This document shows, in pieces, positions 52,205 to 60,410 of a stretch of DNA of 64,000 nucleotides. This DNA is from Megasphaera elsdenii (lineage in GTDB: Bacteria > Bacillota > Negativicutes > Veillonellales > Megasphaeraceae): the NCBI RefSeq assembly GCF_020539865.1, contig NZ_JAJBQV010000003.1, positions 1 through 64,000 of the forward strand, given 5' to 3'. The notes beneath the pieces are model-generated. The model searched no databases. It saw only the letters and a list, made by a program, of their open reading frames with translations, and was not told where the DNA came from. The position numbers and the translations under genes were made by a program. The number at the start of each line of letters is the position of its first letter. Position 1 is the first letter of the stretch.

Positions 52205-53149
52205 ATCCTTCCGCCAGAGCATGATGACGGCGACGACGGTGCAGAACATGGCGATGCCCACGACGTAATAGAAGCCGGCTGTCGTGTCCTGGAAGGGGAC
52301 GGGGACGTTGATGCCCCACAGGCTGAAGATGATCGTCGGGACGGCCAGCATGATCGTAATGGAAGCCAGGAATTTCATGACCAAGTTCAGGTTGTTGGAA
52401 ATGATGGATGCAAAGGTATCGGACATATTCATGAGGATGTTGGAATACATCTCGACCATTTCGATAGCCTGCTTGTTTTCGATGATGACATCTTCCAGGA
52501 GGTCTTCGTCTTCTTCATACATCTTGATGAGGTGGTGGAGCGACGTATTGCGGCGCAGGCGCATGAGCCGTTCCATGACGATGCCATTGCTGCGCAGGGC
52601 CGACGTGAAGTACGTCAAGGATTTCTGTAATTCCAGGAGAAGGAAGAATTCCTTGTTGCGCATGGAATGGCGCAGGATTTCCTCGATGTCATCGGTCCGG
52701 CGGTTGATCTGCATCAAGTAGCGCAGGAACAGCGTCGCCGAACGGTACAGGATCTGGAATAAGAAACGCGTTTTCTTGAATGTATAGAACAGAGGATACT
52801 TATTCTCCGTAAAGGCGCGCATGACTTCTGTTTCTTGAATACAGAGGGTGATGATGAAGTCCGGTGTAATGAAAATGCCCAGGGGCAAGGTGTCATAACT
52901 GTCCGTTTCCAAGATGATCGGGATGTTGATGACGACAAAGATGTAGTTATCTTCTATTTCGACATGGGAACGTTCTTCCGTGTCCAAGGCGGTTTTCAGA
53001 ACATCAGTGGGGATTTCCGTGACCATGGATACGAGCTGTAAATCTTCGGAATCGGGATTTACGACGTGGATCCAGGATCCTTTTTCAGCCGATGCCAGGG
53101 AAATGTTGTCTTCCAGATGGCCGTTGCTGTGCTTATAAACTTGAATCAT
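52196..53149 (-). CDS. CorA-family divalent cation transporter
   Basis: 317 residues: a cytoplasmic N-terminal funnel domain with long helices, and two C-terminal membrane helices (about 258-278 and 291-310). The selectivity motif between them reads LWGINVPVPF, so it is G-I-N instead of the canonical G-M-N. Mg2+ is the likely cargo, but the variant and the CmaX/ZntB-like relatives leave Ni, Co or Zn possible. AAAGGGAGAG precedes the ATG. Own promoter at 53199-53228. It overlaps the end of rnhB. Confidence 0.88.
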   Translation of the reverse strand: MIQVYKHSNGHLEDNISLASAEKGSWIHVVNPDSEDLQLVSMVTEIPTDVLKTALDTEERSHVEIEDNYIFVVINIPIILETDSYDTLPLGIFITPDFIITLCIQETEVMRAFTENKYPLFYTFKKTRFLFQILYRSATLFLRYLMQINRRTDDIEEILRHSMRNKEFFLLLELQKSLTYFTSALRSNGIVMERLMRLRRNTSLHHLIKMYEEDEDLLEDVIIENKQAIEMVEMYSNILMNMSDTFASIISNNLNLVMKFLASITIMLAVPTIIFSLWGINVPVPFQDTTAGFYYVVGIAMFCTVVAVIMLWRKDLF

Positions 53150-53198
53150 TACGGTACTCTCCCTTTCTGCAGAATGAGGGCCTTCAAACCCAAATTCT

Positions 53199-53228
53199 AA
53201 TATAATCCATTAAGACAGGACTCGTCAA
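53199..53228 (-). promoter_or_regulatory. promoter of the corA-like gene
   Basis: On the minus strand TTGACG (53228-53223), 18 bp, TATATT (53204-53199). Confidence 0.7.
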
Positions 53229-53304
53229 GGCTTTCCCTGATATTTTACACAAACTTTGCCCAGCCCTGGCTGGCGACGCCGTGGTGGCGGCAGGCCGGTA
53301 ATTA

Positions 53305-53313
53305 TGGTATCAT
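53305..53313 (+). promoter_or_regulatory. candidate extended -10 promoter of smc
   Basis: TGG then TATCAT. The -35 region is poor. Confidence 0.4.
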
Positions 53314-53335
53314 TAACTGTACGAGTAAATAAGCA

Positions 53336-53379
53336 GGACTGCCATGCGGCGCCATACCGTGTCCGCCCGGGCAGTCCAC
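53336..53379 (+). promoter_or_regulatory. leader hairpin before smc
   Basis: GGACTGCC pairs with GGCAGTCC at the base of a GC-rich arm, ending about 17 nt before the smc start. There is no T tract. Confidence 0.45.
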
Positions 53380-53395
53380 AGAGAGAGTAGAAACT

Positions 53396-56300
53396 ATGCA
53401 ATTATTGAAAATGGAACTGCGGGGATTCAAGTCCTTTGCAGATAAGACGACCCTGACCTTCGACAAGGGCATTACGGCCATCGTCGGTCCCAATGGCAGC
53501 GGCAAGAGCAATATTTCCGATGCCGTCCGCTGGGTCATGGGGGAACAGAATGTCCGCCAGCTGCGGGGGCAGAAGTCGGAAGACATCATCTTTGCCGGGA
53601 CCCAGACCCGCCGGCCCCAGGGGGCAGCGGAAGTCTCGCTGTACTTCGATAACAGCGACCACGCCTTGGATACGGAATTCACGGAAGTCGTCGTCACGCG
53701 GCGCCTCTTCCGCTCCGGCGACAGTGAATACTATATCAACCGCCGGCCGTGCCGCCTGAAAGATATCCATATCCTCTTCGCCGATACGGGTATCGGCCAG
53801 GACTCTATGGCCGTCATCGGCCAGAACCGCGTCGACCGCATCCTCAACAGCAAGCCCGAAGAGCGGCGGGTCATCTTTGAAGAAGTTGCCGGCATCAGCC
53901 GCTTCAAAGGCCGCAAGGCCGACGGCCTGCGCAAGATTGCCGAGACCGAGCGCAACCTGGAGCGCATCCGCGACCTCATGAGCGTCCTCGAAGAGCGGCT
54001 GGAACCGTTGCAGGAACAGGCAGAAACTCTGCAGAAATTCCGCTGCCTCGACAGCGAGCGCCTGGCCTATGAAGGGACCGTGACCTTGCAGGAACTGCGC
54101 AACAGCGAACGCCTCCTGGCCAAAGCCGAGAACAGCCGCATGACGGCGGCGGCAGAAGAAGAAAAGGCCGCCCAGGAACTGGCAGCGGCCGAGGGAAAAC
54201 GCAAGGCCCTGTTGGAGGTCATGGCGGCAGACGACGAAAAACTGCGCCGCCTCGATGAAGAAGCCATGGCCGTCCACAACGAGCTGGACAGCCTCGTCCA
54301 CCGCCGTGAAGCCTGCCGGCAGCGGCAGGCCGAACTGGCCGAGAACGAATCCCAGGCCGCTGACGACGCCGCTCAGCTGCAGCAGCGCCAGGCAGCCTGG
54401 CAGGAACAGAAAGAAACCCTGCAGGCCCGGAAGGACCAGAAAGCAGCCGAATTGGCTGCGGCCCAGAAGGCTTTAGCCCTGACTCAGACCCTGTTCGGCC
54501 AGGCCGAAGCCAAGGCCGAAGCGGCGGCAAAGGCCCTGCAGGAGCGGGTCGACGCCAACTCCAAGCGCAGCCGCGACGCTTTCATGCTGCGCCGGGACAG
54601 TGAAGACCTGCGCCGCCGCCTGGAAGAAAATGAAGCCGCCTGCCAGCAGGCTCTGAAGCAGTGGGAAGACAAGAAGCAGGCCCTGACAGCGGCAGAAGCC
54701 CGCCATGAGGAAGCTCTGGCCCAACAGGAAGCGTGCCAGAAAAAAGCCGCCGCCTTTGAAAAGCAGGCCGCCTCGCTGCGACAGACGGCTCAGGAAAAGG
54801 GCCAGCGCCTGAAAAAAGGAGAAGACGAATACCGCCGTCTGCGCGGCGATGTCGACGCCGCCTCCCAGCGCATGCGCGTCCTCCAGAGCATGGAACAGGA
54901 ACATGAAGGCCTGGGACGGGCGGTCAAAGTCGTCCTGACGGCCAGCCAGCCCTGGCGCAGCCGGCTGTGCGGCGCCGTCGGCGAACTCTGCCAGATCCCA
55001 TCGCGCTTTGCCGTCGCCATCGACGTCGCCCTGGGCGGTGCCGTCCGTTACGTCGTCGCTGAAGACGAAAGGGCGGCCAAACAGGCTATTTCGTATTTAA
55101 AAGACAGAAAAGCCGGCCGGACGACCTTCCTGCCCCTGGATACCCTGCGCAGCCGGCAGCGGACAGCCGATGAAGAACGGGCTGCCGGCGAACCGGGCAT
55201 GCTCGGCTTCGCCTCCGATGCTATTTCTTATGATGCCAAATATGAAAAGGTCTTTTCATCCCTCTTAGGGCGGACCCTCCTGGCCGATACCATGGATACG
55301 GGCTCGGCTGTGGCCCGGAAATACGGCCATCGCCTGCGCATCGTCTGCCTCGACGGGACGCAGTTCAACGCCGGCGGCTCCCTGACCGGCGGCAGCGCCC
55401 GCAATCAGGAAGGTTCCCTCATCAGCCGGCGGGCGCTGCTGCAGGAATTGCAGGAGACCTGCCGCCGTGGCCAGCAGCGCCTGGAAACCCTGGCCGCTGA
55501 GGACCGGGAACTGCGCCAGCAGGCCGAAGAATCTGCCCGGGAACTGGCCCAGGCCGAAGACCATTGGCGCAAAGCCAGCCAGGCTGCGGAACAGGCCCGC
55601 TGGCAGGGCGGTCAGGAAGAGAAGGGCCTGGCCGATATCCGCCAGGCCCTGGCTGATTTTGACCAGCGCGTCGAAGCCTTGGAAAAGGAACGGGCCGACA
55701 TGCAGGCCCGGCTGGTCGCCAAGGAAGCCGCCCTGGCCGATATGGAAACGGGGCCGGCTGCCGATGTCCAGCAATGGCAGGACGCCTGTGATGCTGCCAA
55801 GGCCGAAGCCGCCCAGTGCCGCCAGACCTTGACGGAAAGGCAGATTGCCGTAGCCAAACTGACAGAACAGGCCAGCCATGGCGACGACCAGCTGCGCCAG
55901 CATGACAAATGGCAGCAGGAACTGACGGTACAGGAACAGGCCCTGGCCCAGCGCCGCCGGGATTTGCGCCGCCGCCAGGAAGAAGCGGCCCGCCTGTTGA
56001 CAGAACTGTCGAAAAATATTACCTTGAAAGAAGCCGATACGGTCCGCTGCGACCAGGCCAAAGAGGCTTTTTATCAGACCCGCAATGAGTCTTTGAAACA
56101 GAGCCAGGACCTGGATGGCGTCGTCGACGACCTGCGCCGGCGCCATCAGGATTGGCAGCAGCGCTGCAACGCTGCCGACATCCAGCGGGAAAAATACAAG
56201 AGCGATATCAGCCATCACGAAGAACGGCTGGCCATGCAGGGCCTGAGCCGCCAGGAAGCCATGGAGCGCCGCCGCGAAGGCTCGCTGAAAGAGCTCCACG

Positions 56301-56950
56301 ACAAGGTCGCCTCCCTGAAAGGGCAGATCACAGCCCTGGGGACCATCAACCCGGCAGCTGAAGACGAATACAAGACGGCTCTGGAAAAGCGGGACTTCTA
56401 CAACCGCCAGTGCGATGACCTGAAAGAATCGCGGGAAAAACTGCGGACTGTCGTCGCTGAAATCGATGCGGCCATGGCCGAACAATTCGCCAAGGCCTTC
56501 AAGGAAATCGGCGTCCACTTCCAGGATATCTTCAGCCGTCTCTTCGGCGGCGGTACGGCCCACCTGGCCCTGACCGACAAGGAACATATCCTGGAAGCCG
56601 GTGTGGAAATCTATATCCGCCCGCCAGGAAAGAAGCAGCAGTCCCTGACGCTTCTCTCCGGCGGCGAACGGGCCCTGACGGTCATTGCCCTGCTCCTGGC
56701 TTTTCTGGCCTATCATCCGGCGCCGTTCTGCCTGGTCGACGAAGTCGACGCCGCCCTGGACGAAGCCAACGTCGAACGCATGGCCCGATACCTCAAGAAT
56801 TACAGCGGTGCGACGCAGTTCATCGTCATCACCCACCGCCGCAAGACCATGGAAGCGGCCAATACCCTGTTGGGTGTGACCATGGAAGAAAAAGGCGTAT
56901 CGCGCCTGCTGACTGTCAAAGTAGATGAATTGTTAAAGGAAGGAACATAA
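53396..56950 (+). CDS. smc: chromosome segregation protein SMC
   Basis: An 1184-residue SMC: N-terminal ATP-binding head with Walker A GPNGSGKSNISDA (near 32), two long coiled coils very rich in Ala, Gln, Glu and Lys, a hinge around 510-660 (GAVGELCQIPSRF, GRTTFLPLD, NAGGSLTGGS), and a C-terminal head with LSGGERALTVIALLL and Walker B FCLVDEVDAALDEAN. It condenses and separates chromosomes with ScpAB, which are not in the window. The ribosome-binding site is weak (GAGAGAG). ftsY follows after 2 bp. Confidence 0.96.
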   Translation: MQLLKMELRGFKSFADKTTLTFDKGITAIVGPNGSGKSNISDAVRWVMGEQNVRQLRGQKSEDIIFAGTQTRRPQGAAEVSLYFDNSDHALDTEFTEVVVTRRLFRSGDSEYYINRRPCRLKDIHILFADTGIGQDSMAVIGQNRVDRILNSKPEERRVIFEEVAGISRFKGRKADGLRKIAETERNLERIRDLMSVLEERLEPLQEQAETLQKFRCLDSERLAYEGTVTLQELRNSERLLAKAENSRMTAAAEEEKAAQELAAAEGKRKALLEVMAADDEKLRRLDEEAMAVHNELDSLVHRREACRQRQAELAENESQAADDAAQLQQRQAAWQEQKETLQARKDQKAAELAAAQKALALTQTLFGQAEAKAEAAAKALQERVDANSKRSRDAFMLRRDSEDLRRRLEENEAACQQALKQWEDKKQALTAAEARHEEALAQQEACQKKAAAFEKQAASLRQTAQEKGQRLKKGEDEYRRLRGDVDAASQRMRVLQSMEQEHEGLGRAVKVVLTASQPWRSRLCGAVGELCQIPSRFAVAIDVALGGAVRYVVAEDERAAKQAISYLKDRKAGRTTFLPLDTLRSRQRTADEERAAGEPGMLGFASDAISYDAKYEKVFSSLLGRTLLADTMDTGSAVARKYGHRLRIVCLDGTQFNAGGSLTGGSARNQEGSLISRRALLQELQETCRRGQQRLETLAAEDRELRQQAEESARELAQAEDHWRKASQAAEQARWQGGQEEKGLADIRQALADFDQRVEALEKERADMQARLVAKEAALADMETGPAADVQQWQDACDAAKAEAAQCRQTLTERQIAVAKLTEQASHGDDQLRQHDKWQQELTVQEQALAQRRRDLRRRQEEAARLLTELSKNITLKEADTVRCDQAKEAFYQTRNESLKQSQDLDGVVDDLRRRHQDWQQRCNAADIQREKYKSDISHHEERLAMQGLSRQEAMERRREGSLKELHDKVASLKGQITALGTINPAAEDEYKTALEKRDFYNRQCDDLKESREKLRTVVAEIDAAMAEQFAKAFKEIGVHFQDIFSRLFGGGTAHLALTDKEHILEAGVEIYIRPPGKKQQSLTLLSGGERALTVIALLLAFLAYHPAPFCLVDEVDAALDEANVERMARYLKNYSGATQFIVITHRRKTMEAANTLLGVTMEEKGVSRLLTVKVDELLKEGT

Positions 56951-56952
56951 CT

Positions 56953-57897
56953 ATGGGATTTTTTTCAAAACTGCGCAAAGGCTTAGAAAAGACGAAACAC
57001 TCGCTCATCCAGAATATCGAAACCGTCGTCCGCGGCTATGCCAAGATCGACGACGACATGTACGATGACCTGGAAGCGGTCATGCTCACCGGCGATATTG
57101 GCGTCGAAACGACGGAATACCTCCTGGACCAGATCCGGACCGGTGTCAAATCGAAGGAAATCAAAGACGGCAACGACGTCGTCCCGTATTTGGAAAAATG
57201 CATCGTCGCCCTGCTCAATGAAAACGATGAACCCCTGCCGGAAACAGACGGGCCGCGGGTCATCTTCATCGTCGGCGTCAACGGCGTCGGCAAGACGACG
57301 ACTATCGGCAAACTGGCCAAGTATTACAAGCAGCAGGGGAAATCGGTCATGCTCGCCGCCGGCGATACCTTCCGTGCGGCAGCGTCGGAACAGCTGACCA
57401 TCTGGGCGGACCGCGTCGGCGTACCCATCGTCAAGCATCAGGAAGGCGCCGATGCAGCCGCCGTCGTCTTCGATGCCACGGCGTCGGCCAAAGCCAAGGG
57501 CATGGATATCCTCCTCGTCGACACGGCCGGCCGCTTGCAGACCAAGTCCAACCTCATGGAAGAATTGCGGAAAATGGCCCGTGTCGCTAGCCGCAACATC
57601 GAAGGAGCTCCGCAGGAAACGCTCCTCGTCCTCGATGCCACGACGGGCCAGAATGCCGTCAGCCAGGCCAAACTCTTCGGCGACGTCGTTCCCCTGACGG
57701 GCGTCGTCCTGACCAAGCTTGACGGGACGGCCAAAGGTGGCGTCATCTTGTCGGTCAAGCGGGAATTGGGCGTCCCCGTCCGCTGGGTCGGCGTCGGCGA
57801 AGGCGTCGACGACCTGCGTCCCTTCGATGCCGCCCAGTTCGCCGATGCCCTGTTCGATAAAAACGTCGCAGCCCGCGAAGCCAGCGACGAAGATTAG
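56953..57897 (+). CDS. ftsY: signal recognition particle receptor FtsY
   Basis: A 314-residue SRP GTPase that docks ribosome-nascent chains at the membrane. The acidic A domain is nearly absent, as in other Firmicutes. N domain 1-100, then the G domain with GVNGVGKTTTIGKLA (near 110), DTFRAAASEQL, DTAGRLQTK and TKLDGTAKGG. The basic amphipathic start (GFFSKLRKGLEKTK) should bind lipid. Coupled to smc, an arrangement common in Firmicutes. Confidence 0.97.
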   Translation: MGFFSKLRKGLEKTKHSLIQNIETVVRGYAKIDDDMYDDLEAVMLTGDIGVETTEYLLDQIRTGVKSKEIKDGNDVVPYLEKCIVALLNENDEPLPETDGPRVIFIVGVNGVGKTTTIGKLAKYYKQQGKSVMLAAGDTFRAAASEQLTIWADRVGVPIVKHQEGADAAAVVFDATASAKAKGMDILLVDTAGRLQTKSNLMEELRKMARVASRNIEGAPQETLLVLDATTGQNAVSQAKLFGDVVPLTGVVLTKLDGTAKGGVILSVKRELGVPVRWVGVGEGVDDLRPFDAAQFADALFDKNVAAREASDED

Positions 57898-57908
57898 GAG
57901 GGAATCCC

Positions 57909-58373
57909 ATGTTCGTAGGTAATATTTCCCAGTATGAAAAGGAAAGCCGTTTCCTGCCGGAATATATCCGGCCGTGGATCGAGAAATTGTCTTCCTTGGT
58001 CAAGTCGGACTTGAATCCCGGACGCCATACCTTCGATACGGTGAACTACATGAATGTCGACGTCACGGAAACGGCGCCGGCCAGCCAGCGTCTGATGGAA
58101 GCCCACCGCGACTACATCGACGTCCAGTACGTCCTCGAAGGCGAAGAGAACATCGGCTGGCAGCCCTTATGCCAGGCCGGCCCTGTCGTCGATGACAGCC
58201 GGGCCGACAGCGATGCCTGGTTCTACAATCCCGATGTCGTCGACGATACGGTCATTGCCATGACGCCGGGAACGTATGCCATTTTCACGCCGGCTGACGG
58301 CCATCGCTGCCTCTGCGCGCCTGACGGGCAGGGGAAGGCCATCAAGAAGGCCATCCTCAAGCTCCACGTCTAG
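57909..58373 (+). CDS. YhcH/YjgK/YiaL (DUF386) family protein
   Basis: A 154-residue cupin-like protein of the EbgC/YhcH family. The signature AHRDYIDVQYVLEGEENIGW is clear, with conserved His, Asp and Glu around a metal site, and ends with KKAILKLHV. Some members act on sialic acid or sugar anomers, or modulate beta-galactosidase; the substrate here is unknown. It sits 11 bp after ftsY and 14 bp before thiM, outside any sugar-catabolic cluster. AGGAGGG precedes the ATG. Confidence 0.88.
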   Translation: MFVGNISQYEKESRFLPEYIRPWIEKLSSLVKSDLNPGRHTFDTVNYMNVDVTETAPASQRLMEAHRDYIDVQYVLEGEENIGWQPLCQAGPVVDDSRADSDAWFYNPDVVDDTVIAMTPGTYAIFTPADGHRCLCAPDGQGKAIKKAILKLHV

Positions 58374-58387
58374 AAGGGGGGATGAAG

Positions 58388-59200
58388 ATGGAACTTATTC
58401 CAGCCGTCGCCAAGGCCCTTGAGGAACTGCGCCGTCAGCGGCCCCTCATTCACCATATCACCAATTTCGTCACCATGACTGACTGCGCCAATGCGACCCT
58501 GGCTATCGGCGCGTCGCCGACTATGACCAATGCCGTCGAGGAAGTCGCCGAAATGGCGGCTGCCGCCAGGGCCCTGGTCCTCAACCTGGGGACGCTCCAG
58601 GCGTGGACCCTGGAGGCCATGCTGGCAGCCGGTAAATCGGCCGCTGCCCACGGCGTGCCCATCGTCTTCGACCCCGTCGGCGCCGGCGGTACGATCTTCC
58701 GCACCCAGGCGGCCCTGCGCCTGCTGGATGAACTGCCTATGGCCGTCATCCGCGGCAACGCGTCGGAAATCACCTGCCTGGCAGCCCATAAGAGCGGCCA
58801 GGATTTCGGCGTCGACAGCCGTCTAGGCCCAGCCGACCCGGCCCTGGCTTCGTCCCTGGCCAGCCATCTCGGGACGACCGTCGCCATCACCGGCGCCGTC
58901 GATGTCCTTTCCGATGGCTGCCAGACGGCCGAAATCCGCAACGGCTGTCCCATGCTGACCTATGTGACCGGTACGGGCTGCATGACGACGTCCCTCATCG
59001 CCTCCTTTGCCGCCGTGGCCGACCCGTTCACAGCCGCAGCCGGCGGCATCCTGGCCATGGGCATCGGCGGTGAGCTGGCCCTGGCAGGGGAGGGGAAGAA
59101 TGGGCCGGGGACCTTTCACGCCCGTCTCTTCGATGCCTTTTATCAATTAAATGATGCTATCTTACAAAAATATGGAAAGGTTGTAGTACATCGTGAATAA
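58388..59200 (+). CDS. thiM: hydroxyethylthiazole kinase
   Basis: ThiM phosphorylates hydroxyethylthiazole to salvage the thiazole half of thiamine. The 270-residue ribokinase-fold protein has HHITNFVTMTDCANATLAIGASP at the start in two blocks, VFDPVGAGGT, IRGNASEI, and the catalytic Cys in TGTGCMTTSL. The ATG at 58388 lies 6-7 bases after AAGGGGGG; an ATG six bases upstream is too close. It overlaps the thiW start by 8 nt. Confidence 0.96.
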   Translation: MELIPAVAKALEELRRQRPLIHHITNFVTMTDCANATLAIGASPTMTNAVEEVAEMAAAARALVLNLGTLQAWTLEAMLAAGKSAAAHGVPIVFDPVGAGGTIFRTQAALRLLDELPMAVIRGNASEITCLAAHKSGQDFGVDSRLGPADPALASSLASHLGTTVAITGAVDVLSDGCQTAEIRNGCPMLTYVTGTGCMTTSLIASFAAVADPFTAAAGGILAMGIGGELALAGEGKNGPGTFHARLFDAFYQLNDAILQKYGKVVVHRE

Positions 59201-59696
59201 TACTGAACTCAAGAAAATGACAGTGACGGCGATTTTCATCGCCATCGGCGTCCTCCTGGCGCCTTTCGTATCCTTTCCCTTCGGCGGTGCCCGGGTTTTC
59301 CCGCTGCAGCACCTCATCAATGTCCTCTTGTCGGTCCTCGTGGGCTGGCGCTATTCGACGGCCGGTGCTTTCTGCATTTCATCCATCCGCATTGCCATGG
59401 GCGTCGGTACCGTCCTGGCCTATCCCGGCAGCATGATCGGCGCCGCTTTATCCGGCGTTTTGTATAAAAAAACAAATTCCATCTGGGGTGCCGTCATCGG
59501 GGAAATCGTCGGGACCGGCCTTCTGGGCGGCCTCATCGCCTATCCTGTCGCCGCTTTCGTCCTCGATTCCAAAGTCGTCGCCTTATGGTTCTTCATCGTT
59601 GCCTTTTTGCCCAATACCTGTATTGGTGCGGCCTGTGGTGCTGTTTTATACAAAGTCCTGCCGATTCGGAAATTTGCCGAAGAATTGAGAAAATAA
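59193..59696 (+). CDS. thiW: thiazole-specific ECF transporter substrate component ThiW
   Basis: A 167-residue membrane protein with about five or six helices, of the ThiW family of ECF transporter S components. Typical motifs are GVLLAPFVSFPFGGARVFPLQH (in two parts) and FCISSIRIAMGVGT. It captures the thiazole precursor for ThiM, using a shared EcfAAT module located elsewhere. The start is GTG at 59193 inside the thiM end. No TPP riboswitch is seen upstream of thiM or thiW. Confidence 0.92.
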   Translation: MNNTELKKMTVTAIFIAIGVLLAPFVSFPFGGARVFPLQHLINVLLSVLVGWRYSTAGAFCISSIRIAMGVGTVLAYPGSMIGAALSGVLYKKTNSIWGAVIGEIVGTGLLGGLIAYPVAAFVLDSKVVALWFFIVAFLPNTCIGAACGAVLYKVLPIRKFAEELRK

Positions 59697-59713
59697 TAAT
59701 ATCAACTTGTTTA

Positions 59714-59742
59714 TTGACTTATAAGGTGCTGTATATTAAACT
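59714..59742 (+). promoter_or_regulatory. promoter of the TetR-RND operon
   Basis: TTGACT, 17 bp, TAAACT. The -10 box overlaps the left arm of the palindrome at 59738-59769. Confidence 0.6.
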
Positions 59743-59798
59743 ATAAATTGGTACTGAATTTTATAGTTTGAGTTTCAAAAGCAGCACCTTGTATTTTT
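59723..59798 (+). terminator. nested hairpin with T tract ahead of tetR
   Basis: An outer stem AAGGTGCTG (59723-59731) / CAGCACCTT (59782-59790) encloses the 10-bp palindrome and is followed by GTATTTTTTT. RNA reading through from thiW could fold it as a terminator, insulating the two operons. Confidence 0.6.
59738..59769 (+). promoter_or_regulatory. TetR operator candidate
   Basis: Perfect 10-bp arms AAACTATAAA (59738-59747) and TTTATAGTTT (59760-59769) around a 12-nt centre. It overlaps the -10 box and lies just ahead of the regulator gene, as expected for autorepression. Confidence 0.6.
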
Positions 59799-59817
59799 TT
59801 GAGTAGGACGTGTTTAC

Positions 59818-60408
59818 ATGACAGAAAATATCCGCGCCAAGATTCTGGCCGAAGCCCTTCGTGAAATCAACCGCCATGGTTCCGATTTCCACATGGACGA
59901 CTTAGCCCGTAATCTGCGCATCAGCAAGCGGACTTTATACGAAAATTTTTCGTCGAAACAGGAAATCATCGAACAGGCCATCGCCGATTTTACCGATAAG
60001 ATCTATGCCTATCATCAGCGTATCGTCAGCGATCCGGCCATGACTTGCGAAGCCAAGCTCATCGCTTATTTCGACGTGCCCAGTGACAACTGGCAGGTCC
60101 TGTCCGTGCGGAAAACATCGGATCTCCTGGCAAAGATGCCTGGTACTTGTGAACGCTTGCAGTCCCGCTATAAAAAAGACTGGCTCCTTTTGGAACGGCT
60201 CCTCGATGAAGTTCAGGAGACAGGAGAATTCAAGCCCTTTGATAAGTTCCTGTTCTTGCGTATCCTGCATAGCGCAGCCGATGACATTATCGATTATTTT
60301 AATGATGTCAAACACGATTCCACCTTTAGTGACTATATGAAGCGCTGTATCAACGTCTTGCTCTATGGCATTAAAAATCAGGAATCGAAAGAAATAGGAG
60401 GAAAGTGA
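59818..60408 (+). CDS. TetR/AcrR-family regulator
   Basis: A 196-residue one-component regulator. The N-terminal helix-turn-helix covers 22-47 (FHMDDLARNLRISKRTLYENF), typical of AcrR-like repressors; the C-terminal ligand domain is not diagnostic. It is the first gene of an RND efflux operon, 2 bp before the adaptor, so it is likely to repress the pump and itself through the palindrome upstream. No clear ribosome-binding site is seen before the ATG at 59818 (GTAGGA is the best). Confidence 0.9.
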   Translation: MTENIRAKILAEALREINRHGSDFHMDDLARNLRISKRTLYENFSSKQEIIEQAIADFTDKIYAYHQRIVSDPAMTCEAKLIAYFDVPSDNWQVLSVRKTSDLLAKMPGTCERLQSRYKKDWLLLERLLDEVQETGEFKPFDKFLFLRILHSAADDIIDYFNDVKHDSTFSDYMKRCINVLLYGIKNQESKEIGGK

Positions 60409-60410
60409 AG

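Noticed and set aside
58374..58390. Possible TPP riboswitch for thiM
   Set aside because: The spacer is 14 bp, far too short, and no CTGAGA-type core is visible within the YhcH gene end.
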